This document shows positions 15,789 through 22,176 of a stretch of DNA of 40,781 nt, one piece after another (within the stretch, counting starts at the first letter, position 1; each line of letters begins with the position of its first letter). The position numbers were made by a program, and so were the translations under genes. The stretch covers positions 23,802-64,582 of the forward strand of contig MAGS01000086.1 in assembly GCA_001717005.1 (NCBI GenBank), in the 5' to 3' direction. The notes under the pieces were generated by a model. The model was given only the letters and a program-made list of their open reading frames with translations, was not told where the DNA came from and searched no databases. The stretch is from Candidatus Methanomethylicus mesodigestus. GTDB lineage: Archaea > Thermoproteota > Methanomethylicia > Methanomethylicales > Methanomethylicaceae.

Positions 15789-16327
15789 GGCCCGGCCACC
15801 TCGTATGCGGCGAGCGCCGCCCTGACGTTCCTCTCGCCCAGCTCCCCCCGCCACCTCCTCCTCACGACCTTCTCGAGCGTCGCCCTGCCTACCATGCCCG
15901 ACGCCTTGGAGATCGCCCCGAGCATGGCCGTGTTCACGACCGCCCACCCCGCGACGACGAGCCCGTTCTCGACCGCTATCGCAGTCGCATCGACCGCCGC
16001 ACACCGGACCCCCGGGACATCGGGCGCGGACCTGCCGTTGACCAGCAGGATGCCCCCGCCCTTAATCCCAACGAGCGTCTCCGGGTCGCCGGCCAGCTGC
16101 CGCTCGAAGACCCCCACGATGTCCGGCGAGTAGACCAGCGAGTGCCTCCTGATCGGCGAGTCTGACACCCTGGCCGAGGCGGCGACCGGAGCGCCCCTCC
16201 TCTCTGCGCCGAAGGCAGGGATCGACTGCCCGTATCGCCCCTCCTCAACCGCCGCATCGGCGAGCATCTCCGACGCCGTCACTATCCCCTGCCCTCCCCT
16301 GCCGCGGAGCCTGATCTCCAACAGCAT
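15785..16327 (-). CDS. porG: Pyruvate:ferredoxin oxidoreductase gamma subunit
   Basis: From the ATG at 16327 this is a 180-residue protein beginning 'MLLEIRLRGRGGQGIVTASE', the standard PorG N-terminus with the 'GRGGQG' loop. 'SIPAFGAERRGAPV' follows, as in all gamma subunits. The 43 residues the ORF track places before this Met are upstream of the promoter-like 'ccttttaaaac' (about 16363-16373) and lack family similarity, so the shorter start is used. First gene of the porGDAB operon; overlaps porD by four bases if the GTG start of porD is right. Confidence 0.93.
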   Translation of the reverse strand: MLLEIRLRGRGGQGIVTASEMLADAAVEEGRYGQSIPAFGAERRGAPVAASARVSDSPIRRHSLVYSPDIVGVFERQLAGDPETLVGIKGGGILLVNGRSAPDVPGVRCAAVDATAIAVENGLVVAGWAVVNTAMLGAISKASGMVGRATLEKVVRRRWRGELGERNVRAALAAYEVAGP

Positions 16328-16362
16328 GAACGAAAAAACCCCCTGCCTTAACCTATGCCGGC

Positions 16363-16373
16363 GATGTTTTAAA
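16363..16373 (-). promoter_or_regulatory. TATA box of the porGDAB operon
   Basis: The minus strand reads 'ccttttaaaac', 36-46 bp before the porG ATG. It predicts a short leader. Confidence 0.45.
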
Positions 16374-16426
16374 AGGATGCGACGCCGCCCCGGGTATGCC
16401 CCTTCAATGCGCCGCCTGTAGGGGAA

Positions 16427-16437
16427 AAGCTTATAAG
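16427..16437 (+). promoter_or_regulatory. TATA box of the DEAD-box helicase gene, long leader
   Basis: 'gcttataagc' is a perfect palindromic TATA element about 125-150 bp before the coding region. Transcription from it would give a 5' leader of around 100 nt, unusual in this window, where most leaders are short. Confidence 0.45.
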
Positions 16438-16579
16438 CCATGCCAAGACCCTTCAAAACGGTTTAAAGTACGAAGGCCTCGACAAATAGCGTTAGCCTGC
16501 CATGCTTGCTAATTCTATTGCTTTTGTAGCTTTACTAAAAACAGGCAAAATGAGTTGATGGTTTACGAGATTCGAGGAT

Positions 16580-18037
16580 TTGGATATTGATAAGGATATA
16601 CTAGATTCCATTAAGGAGATCGGCTACGAGGAGCCGACCAAGATACAGAGCGAGGCGATCCCTCTCATAAAGGAGGGCTACGACGTCGTCGGCCAGTCTG
16701 AGACCGGCTCGGGGAAGACCGCAGCGTTCGGGATCCCCCTCGTCGAGAAGGTCACCAAGGGCGGCGGGCTGCAGGCGCTCATACTGGCGCCGACAAGGGA
16801 GCTCGCGCAGCAGATTGCAGCGGAGATCGAGAAGTTCTCCCGCGCCAAGCGCCTCCGGATCCAGTGCGTCTACGGCGGCGCGTCGATAGCGCCGCAGATC
16901 GACGGGCTCAGGAGCGCCGAGATAGTCGTCGGCACGCCAGGCAGGGTCATGGACCACCTTGAGCGCCGGACGATGCGCACGGGCAAGATACAGACTTTCA
17001 TACTCGACGAGGCGGACAAGATGATCGACATGGGGTTCATCGACGACATAAGGCGCATAGAGAGCGAGATACCGCGCGAGAGGCAGACGCTCATGTTCAG
17101 CGCCACAATGCCGGACGACCTGGCGGACATAAGGGACAGCTTCACGAGGGGCGCCAAGAAGGTGAAGACCGAGACCAAGGTCAGCGAGGACATGCTCAAG
17201 CAGTACTGCTGCCTGGTCGACAGGCGCATGAAGTTCTCGCTCCTTGTCCACCTGATGCGGAACGAGAAGCCGGGGCTCGCGATCGTCTTCTGCAACATGA
17301 AGCGCGAGGTGGACCTGGTGGCGAAGAACCTGAAGAAGAACGGCATAAACGCGGAGGCGCTCCACGGCGACATGTCCCAGAGCCGCAGGGAGCACGTCAT
17401 GGAGGACTTCCACAACGGCGAGATCGACGTCCTTGTTGCGACAGACGTCGCCGCGAGGGGGCTGGACTTCAAGAAGGTCACCCATGTCTTCAACTACGGC
17501 ATACCAAAGAACTGCGACGATTACGTCAACCGGATCGGCCGGACAGCGAGGGCTGGCGAGTCGGGCAAGGCCATCGCCATGCTGAGCGAGGAGGACATGA
17601 TCCCGTTCCGGCGGATAGTTAACATCTACAACTTCGGCGTTGAGGAGATCGAATACAACCCCGAGGAGGTGGAGCAGTTGCCGTTCGTCAGGGACTCTTA
17701 CAGCCGCGACGGCGGAGGCAGGAGGGGCTCATTCGGGCGCAGGGGCGGATACGGCAGGGGAGGCGGCGATGGAGGCCGCCGATGGGGCAGGGGCCAAGAC
17801 CGGGACAGGGGATACGGCGGCGACCGACGTGATGACCGCGAGGGCGGAAGGCGCGGTCGGTACGGTGGCGGCGGGCGGTATGGCGGCAGCGGCCGTCGCA
17901 GGCGCTCTGACGGGGGCGACGGCGAAGGCGACCGCAATGGCTACTATGGCTCTCGCAGCTGGGGCGGAGGAAGGCGCGGGTCGTCCGGGCGCGGCGGAGG
18001 GGAGAGCTACGGGCCGCACAGGGAGCCTGCCAACTAG
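16580..18037 (+). CDS. DEAD-box RNA helicase with RGG-rich C-terminal tail
   Basis: All DEAD-box motifs are present: Q motif 'GYEEPTKIQ', motif I 'SETGSGKT', 'PTRELAQQ', 'DEAD', 'SAT', 'ARGLDF' and 'RIGRTARAGESG'. About 375 residues of helicase core are followed by a tail of about 105 residues of Arg-Gly-Gly and Gly-Tyr repeats, like the RNA-binding tails of eukaryotic and cold-induced helicases. It probably unwinds structured RNA in translation or ribosome assembly. The only start in the frame is TTG at 16580, which omits the conserved upstream Phe. An ATG at 16558 would supply it if one base near 16570 were skipped (reading 'MVYEFEDL'), so a frameshift or sequencing error is possible. Confidence 0.93.
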   Translation: MDIDKDILDSIKEIGYEEPTKIQSEAIPLIKEGYDVVGQSETGSGKTAAFGIPLVEKVTKGGGLQALILAPTRELAQQIAAEIEKFSRAKRLRIQCVYGGASIAPQIDGLRSAEIVVGTPGRVMDHLERRTMRTGKIQTFILDEADKMIDMGFIDDIRRIESEIPRERQTLMFSATMPDDLADIRDSFTRGAKKVKTETKVSEDMLKQYCCLVDRRMKFSLLVHLMRNEKPGLAIVFCNMKREVDLVAKNLKKNGINAEALHGDMSQSRREHVMEDFHNGEIDVLVATDVAARGLDFKKVTHVFNYGIPKNCDDYVNRIGRTARAGESGKAIAMLSEEDMIPFRRIVNIYNFGVEEIEYNPEEVEQLPFVRDSYSRDGGGRRGSFGRRGGYGRGGGDGGRRWGRGQDRDRGYGGDRRDDREGGRRGRYGGGGRYGGSGRRRRSDGGDGEGDRNGYYGSRSWGGGRRGSSGRGGGESYGPHREPAN

Positions 18038-18080
18038 ACGCACGCACAACAGACTGCGGCTGATATGCGCCGCCGGTCTT

Positions 18081-18099
18081 CATTTTTACCCTTTTTTTA
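18081..18099 (+). terminator. Poly-T terminator after the DEAD-box gene
   Basis: 'catttttaccctttttttag' has two T-runs 45-60 bp after the stop at 18037, a typical archaeal terminator. Confidence 0.5.
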
Positions 18100-18188
18100 G
18101 TGGTCTTTGTTCCCGGATCGTCTCTATCCGTCAGAAGTCGGATGGGGCGATGAGATCGGGCGTAGGGCTCGCTTATTCTGCACCGGTG

Positions 18189-18467
18189 CTAGTCCGCTGC
18201 CCTGTGTATCGCGACAACCACCGCGAATATTATCGCGAAGTAGACCGCGAAGACGCTGACAAACACGACTATGTTGCTTATGAGCCCGTATATCGGGGTG
18301 GGGTCCATCCAGCCGGGCGGAAACGACTGCGGGAAGAAGCTCACCAGGTAGTCCCCGAACGGCCTAACGTAAGCACTAAGCAGGTGGACGCTAGTGAACT
18401 CCAGAAGGCATGCCAGGAACGCGCCCATGGCCGCAACGAACTCATCGACGCGAAGGTCCATCAGCAT
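18189..18467 (-). CDS. Small membrane protein, 92 aa
   Basis: I do not recognise a family. Two hydrophobic helices are visible, about residues 10-32 ('FVAAMGAFLACLLEFTSVHL') and 63-88 ('ISNIVVFVSVFAVYFAIIF'). They are joined by a loop rich in Pro and aromatic residues ('FFPQSFPPGWMDP') that would lie on one face of the membrane. Codon use is in keeping with the genome and the opposite-strand ORF looks like a shadow. Starts at 18467 (Met1) and 18461 (Met3) are both possible. It lies between the DEAD-box gene and the YkgJ-type gene; the latter is on the same strand but ends 168 bp upstream. Confidence 0.55.
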   Translation of the reverse strand: MLMDLRVDEFVAAMGAFLACLLEFTSVHLLSAYVRPFGDYLVSFFPQSFPPGWMDPTPIYGLISNIVVFVSVFAVYFAIIFAVVVAIHRAAD

Positions 18468-18594
18468 CCCCCGTCACAACTAACCACCGCCGACGATAAT
18501 AGCCTATTGGGCGCCCCCGTAGGGCCTGCGCAGCCGCCCCCCGGATACTGTAGAACATTTGCAGGCGGGCCCCGCTGCGGCATGCCTCGCCGTT

Positions 18595-18672
18595 GATGCT
18601 GCTGCTAGTCTCTGCATCTGCCTTTACCTTTACATTCACTTCTGCATCCACATCTGCTTCTGCATCTCCTGC
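18595..18672. repeat. Imperfect CTGCATC-type short repeat
   Basis: The plus strand repeats 'tctgcatc' variants (CTGCATCTGC, CTGCATCCACATCTGC, CTGCATCTCCTGCATG) over about 75 bp. Its right half encodes the Met/Gln-rich C-terminus of the YkgJ-type protein. It looks like a slippage-prone microsatellite. Confidence 0.5.
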
Positions 18673-19148
18673 ATGTGGGCCAGTGTAAGTGCTACGACCT
18701 CCCCCATCTTTACCTCGCCCCCGTCCCCTCCCTCGCCCACGCCGGGGCAGAGCTCGTCGTACATGACGACGTATTCCTCGCCTCGTCCTCCTCCGTCCCC
18801 GCCCCCTGCTCCGCCGCTATCGCTGCCGCCTCCTGCCTTGACCCTCTTTGCCCCCTCTCCTATCGGCACCCCGAGCTCCTGGAACTCCGACACAGGCGCG
18901 GCCATGAACGGGTATACCCTGCACAGCTTGGGGCGTGACCCATAGATCCCGCACAGCTTGCCCTCGAGCAGCCCGCATACGAGCTCGCCATCCCTGACCG
19001 CCTTCCTCGTGGTCCTCCACTTGCGGTCGGCGGCCTCCCCGAGCGCCTCCATCTCGCTGTCGCTAAGCATCACGTCGAGCGAGCAGCACCTGGCGCACCT
19101 CCTGCACCTGAATGTCGTCGCCGCCGTGACGAATCGGTACTCGCGCAT
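18636..19148 (-). CDS. YkgJ-type cysteine-cluster (putative Zn/Fe-chelating) protein
   Basis: The 170-residue protein has the family's cysteine pattern: 'FRCRRCARCCSLD' near residue 14, then 'LCGIYGSRPKLCRVYPF' near 65-82. These cysteines are thought to bind a metal or Fe-S centre; the cellular role is unknown. A glycine-serine insert of about 25 residues ('GGGSDSGGAGGGDGGGRG') interrupts the C-terminal half. The last residues ('MQEMQKQMWMQK') come from a short DNA repeat, so the C-terminus may vary between strains. The ATG at 19148 is the first of the frame. It is followed by the small membrane protein gene on the same strand. Confidence 0.8.
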   Translation of the reverse strand: MREYRFVTAATTFRCRRCARCCSLDVMLSDSEMEALGEAADRKWRTTRKAVRDGELVCGLLEGKLCGIYGSRPKLCRVYPFMAAPVSEFQELGVPIGEGAKRVKAGGGSDSGGAGGGDGGGRGEEYVVMYDELCPGVGEGGDGGEVKMGEVVALTLAHMQEMQKQMWMQK

Positions 19149-19202
19149 GCTCTTGCCGTAGTCCGGCGACCCAGAAAAGCGTATCTGGTACCCTGACCAG
19201 CA

Positions 19203-19214
19203 AATTTTTAAAAG
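19203..19214 (+). promoter_or_regulatory. TATA box of tRNA-Gly
   Basis: 'aatttttaaaag' is centred about 34 bp before the first base of the tRNA, consistent with a tRNA promoter. Confidence 0.45.
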
Positions 19215-19242
19215 GCGCTACATTACACAGAATACCGTCAGT

Positions 19243-19345
19243 GCGGCCATAGTCTAGCCTGGTCTAGGACGTCGGCCTTCCATGGGCCACGCCTAAAGCC
19301 CGAAGATAGCCCATGACCCGGGTTCAAATCCCGGCGGCCGCACCA
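19243..19345 (+). tRNA. tRNA-Gly(TCC) with a 25-nt intron and encoded CCA
   Basis: Acceptor GCGGCCA pairs with CGGCCGC except for an A-C mismatch at 7/66. The T arm is CCGGG-TTCAAAT-CCCGG and the D stem GTCT/GGAC. The anticodon stem is TCGGC (19272-19276) with GCCCA (19309-19313), with one C-C mismatch at 28/42. The loop after splicing is C-T-TCC-A-A, giving anticodon TCC. Discriminator A19342 is followed by genomic CCA. The mature tRNA is 75 nt before CCA. Confidence 0.9.
19283..19307 (+). other. Bulge-helix-bulge intron in tRNA-Gly (position 37/38)
   Basis: Textbook motif. Central helix CTTC (19277-19280) pairs with GAAG (19302-19305), with 5' bulge C-A^T and 3' bulge A-T^A. The inner helix is GGGC (19284-19287) with GCCC (19298-19301) around a 10-nt loop. 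The cuts are after 19282 and after 19307. Confidence 0.88.
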
Positions 19346-19386
19346 TGTTCTCATTCTAGCAGTCCTGTCTCAACAGGGGTCGGCAG

Positions 19387-20676
19387 TCATCGCCTGCCGC
19401 CCGGCCTGAGCGCCCCCATCCCAGAATACCTGGCGGAGCCGCCCAGCGCCTGCTCTATCCTCATCAGCTGGTTGTACTTCGCGACGCGCTCCCCTCTGGC
19501 GGGCGCCCCCGTCTTTATCTGCCCGTTCCCGAGCGCCACCACCAGGTCCGCGATGCAGCTGTCCTCGGTCTCGCCGGACCTGTGGCTGACCATCACAGTG
19601 TATCCGCTCTCGGCGGCGTACTTCGCGACATCGATGGACTCCGTGAGCGTGCCGATCTGGTTCACCTTCAGCAGCAGCGAGTTCGCGGCCTTCGCCTCGA
19701 CGCCCCTCCTGAACCTCCCCATGTTCGTCACGAAGAGGTCGTCCCCGACGATCTGCACCCTGCCCCCGACGCTCTTGGTGATGGTGGCGAACGACGCATA
19801 GTCGTCCTCCTCGAACGGGTCCTCTATCGAGACGATCGGGTATCCTGACACGAGCGCCTCGTAGTACTCGAGCAGCCCGTCCGCCGTCAAGCTCCTCCCG
19901 TCCACTGTATACTTCCCGTCCCGGTAGAAGCTGGACGCGGCGCTGTCTATCGCAGTCCTGACGTCCCCCTCCCCGTACCCTGCCGCCTTGATCGCCGACG
20001 CTATGGCCCTGAGCGCGTCCTCCGCGCTGGTTATCGGCGGGGCGAAGCCGCCCTCGTCCCCGACGTTGATCGCAGCGGGGCCGTACTTCTCCTTCAGCAG
20101 CCCCTTCAGCGCCATGTAGACCTCGGAGCCCATCCTCATCGCCTCCCTGAACGTCTTGGCCCCGACCGGCGCTATCATGAACTCCTGTATCGCGAGCGCG
20201 TTCCCCGCGTGCTTGCCGCCGTTGATTATGTTCATGAACGGGACCGGCAGCACGCACGCCGAGGCATTCAGGTGCCTGAAGAGCGGCACGGATGCCGCGT
20301 CCGCCGCCGCCTTGGCCGTAGCCAGGGACGCGCCGAGCACGGCGTTGGCGCCGAGCCTTGCCTTGTTCTCTGTCCCGTCGAGCCTTATCATTGCGGAGTC
20401 GACCTCCTTCTGCATCCGTGCGTCCATCCCGGCTATCGCCCTGGCGATCTCCCCATCGACGTTGGCGCACGCCTTGAGGACACCCTTCCCGCCGAACCTC
20501 TTCCCGCCGTCCCTCAGCTCGACCGCCTCGTAGGTCCCGGTCGATGCTCCGGACGGGACCGACGCCCTCCCGAAGCCGCCGGCAGTGCGTACCTCGACCT
20601 CCACCGTGGGGTTCCCCCTCGAGTCGAGTATCTCCCTTGCTGAAACCGACTTTATGATGAAGCGATTCTCTGACAT
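19387..20676 (-). CDS. eno: Enolase (phosphopyruvate hydratase)
   Basis: Interconverts 2-phosphoglycerate and phosphoenolpyruvate. The 429-residue protein has N-terminal '[20 protein letters not shown]', loop '[16 protein letters not shown]', metal ligands in 'VGDEGGFAP', '[10 protein letters not shown]' and 'GDDLFVTN', catalytic Lys in '[11 protein letters not shown]', and '[17 protein letters not shown]'. The true start is the ATG at 20676 (14th codon of the track ORF), preceded by 'aaaggtgatc', a strong Shine-Dalgarno sequence. It follows the nicotinate phosphoribosyltransferase-like gene by 35 bp, so the two may be co-transcribed. The length is normal. Confidence 0.96.
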   Translation of the reverse strand: MSENRFIIKSVSAREILDSRGNPTVEVEVRTAGGFGRASVPSGASTGTYEAVELRDGGKRFGGKGVLKACANVDGEIARAIAGMDARMQKEVDSAMIRLDGTENKARLGANAVLGASLATAKAAADAASVPLFRHLNASACVLPVPFMNIINGGKHAGNALAIQEFMIAPVGAKTFREAMRMGSEVYMALKGLLKEKYGPAAINVGDEGGFAPPITSAEDALRAIASAIKAAGYGEGDVRTAIDSAASSFYRDGKYTVDGRSLTADGLLEYYEALVSGYPIVSIEDPFEEDDYASFATITKSVGGRVQIVGDDLFVTNMGRFRRGVEAKAANSLLLKVNQIGTLTESIDVAKYAAESGYTVMVSHRSGETEDSCIADLVVALGNGQIKTGAPARGERVAKYNQLMRIEQALGGSARYSGMGALRPGGRR

Positions 20677-20711
20677 TTGGATCACCTTTAGCCTTCCATG
20701 GTGGCGTCCGC

Positions 20712-21905
20712 TCACTCCAGCGTGCGCCCCTCCAGCTCCTTGAGTGCCCTCTCCCTGATCGCTGAGGGCGCCTCAGCCGCGACCGGCCTCCCGTTCTCGA
20801 CGACCTTCTTCATCATCGGCTCCATCCTCCTGCCGCACCCGCACGTCGGGGCGCCGGCCGCGAAGAGCGTCGCCCTCCAGCCGTGGCACTCAGGGCAGCG
20901 CCATGCCTGCTTCCTCCCGCTGTATTTGCCCCTCTTGCTCCGGGGCACGCCGTCGACCTCGACGAGGTCCATGGAGAAGTCTACCGTCGGGGCGTTCGAG
21001 ACCGACGTGCCGACGCCGAACCCGTCGACCGGCCCGGCGACCAGCTTAGCGACGCTGCACTCGTCCAGCCCGCCCGAGACGTATATCTTGACCCCGCCAA
21101 AGCCCCTCGAGTCGAGCTCCCAGCGGACCTCCCTTATGATCTCCAGGAAGTCGCCCCTCCTGGATCCCGGCGTGTCGAGCCTTATGCCGCTGAGCCTCTT
21201 CCCGAGCGCCTCCGCGGCCATGACCGCCTCGAACTTCTCGTCGCAGAGGGTGTCAGCCAGCGCTATGCGCGGGACCCCCTTCGGGACGATCTCGTCGAAC
21301 GCCTTCCACGCCTCCTTCTGGTCCCCCATCACCAGTATCATGGGGTGCGGCATCGTGCCGGAGGGCTCGAGCCCGAGCAGCTTTGCGCCGGCAACCCCCG
21401 AGACGCCGTCGAAGCCGCCTATGTAAGCCGCACGGTCGATCATGGGCGCCAGCGCGGGGTGCATCCTCCTTATGCCGAACGCAAACACGCTCCTGCCGCC
21501 CGCCGCCTTCTTGACGCGGGCCGCCGCCGTGGCCACCCCCGATGCCTGGCAGAGGAGCCCGACGGTCGCCGTCTCAACCTGCACGAAAGAGCAGTAGTTG
21601 CCGACTACCGCCATCTGCGGAAGCCTGAACCCCCTGTCGTCCTTGGCCGGGAAGACCGTCCCCTCCGGTATGGAGTAGACATCGACGGGCAGCCCCCTGT
21701 AGAGGCTGACGACCTCGTCCAGCCCGCAGAAGACTCCCCATCCCCATCCGCTGGGCAGCTTGCCTGCCGTGACCTCAGCGACGACCGGCTTGTCTGCCCC
21801 CTTCCGCTCCAGGATATCCTTGGTGCGGATATAGTAGATGTCGGATGTCATTCCGGATTTTATCTCTTCGTCAGTGGCTACATTGAACTGGCGCATATGA
21901 ACCAC
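20712..21905 (-). CDS. Nicotinate phosphoribosyltransferase-like protein with C-terminal zinc ribbon
   Basis: The 397-residue protein matches the archaeal type II nicotinate phosphoribosyltransferase group. '[14 protein letters not shown]' lies at the N-terminus, '[18 protein letters not shown]' follows, then '[22 protein letters not shown]' and '[15 protein letters not shown]' (phosphate-binding region). The enzyme makes nicotinate mononucleotide from nicotinate and PRPP, for NAD salvage. At about residues 340-365 a four-cysteine element ('CPECHGW...TCGCGRRM') forms a zinc ribbon, seen in some archaeal members; its role is unknown. Starts at Met1 (21905) and Met4 (21896) are both possible. 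Upstream lies a repetitive CCTTG-rich leader. Confidence 0.85.
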   Translation of the reverse strand: MVHMRQFNVATDEEIKSGMTSDIYYIRTKDILERKGADKPVVAEVTAGKLPSGWGWGVFCGLDEVVSLYRGLPVDVYSIPEGTVFPAKDDRGFRLPQMAVVGNYCSFVQVETATVGLLCQASGVATAAARVKKAAGGRSVFAFGIRRMHPALAPMIDRAAYIGGFDGVSGVAGAKLLGLEPSGTMPHPMILVMGDQKEAWKAFDEIVPKGVPRIALADTLCDEKFEAVMAAEALGKRLSGIRLDTPGSRRGDFLEIIREVRWELDSRGFGGVKIYVSGGLDECSVAKLVAGPVDGFGVGTSVSNAPTVDFSMDLVEVDGVPRSKRGKYSGRKQAWRCPECHGWRATLFAAGAPTCGCGRRMEPMMKKVVENGRPVAAEAPSAIRERALKELEGRTLE

Positions 21906-22176
21906 AACATTAGATTGCCTTGCCTTACTTTACCTTGCCTTTCATTCCATTAACTTGCCTTGCATCCCATCGCGCTGCTTAAAGCCGCTCCGCCCCGCGT
22001 CTGCACAGGCGCATCCCGAGACCGTCCATGGCTGCTCACCGCCCTCCGCCCTCCTTTGCCTTGCCTCTTATCCTATCCTATCTCATCTTCCCTGATCTGC
22101 TCCGCCCATCGGATGCTGCCATGTCCTGTTTTCTTAATCTTGGGCACTCATAAATAACCTTGTTCGCGTGCACGGG
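21906..22176 (-). other. Intergenic leader with CCTTGCC-type simple repeats
   Basis: About 270 bp without a gene. The plus strand has two clusters of near-repeats: 'ttgccttgccttactttaccttgcc' and neighbours (21915-21965), and 'ttgccttgcctcttatcctatcc' (about 22062-22085). A TATA-like 'ggttatttatgag' on the minus strand (about 22145-22157) could start a transcript about 200 nt before the phosphoribosyltransferase gene. I cannot tell a long leader from a small RNA. Confidence 0.4.
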
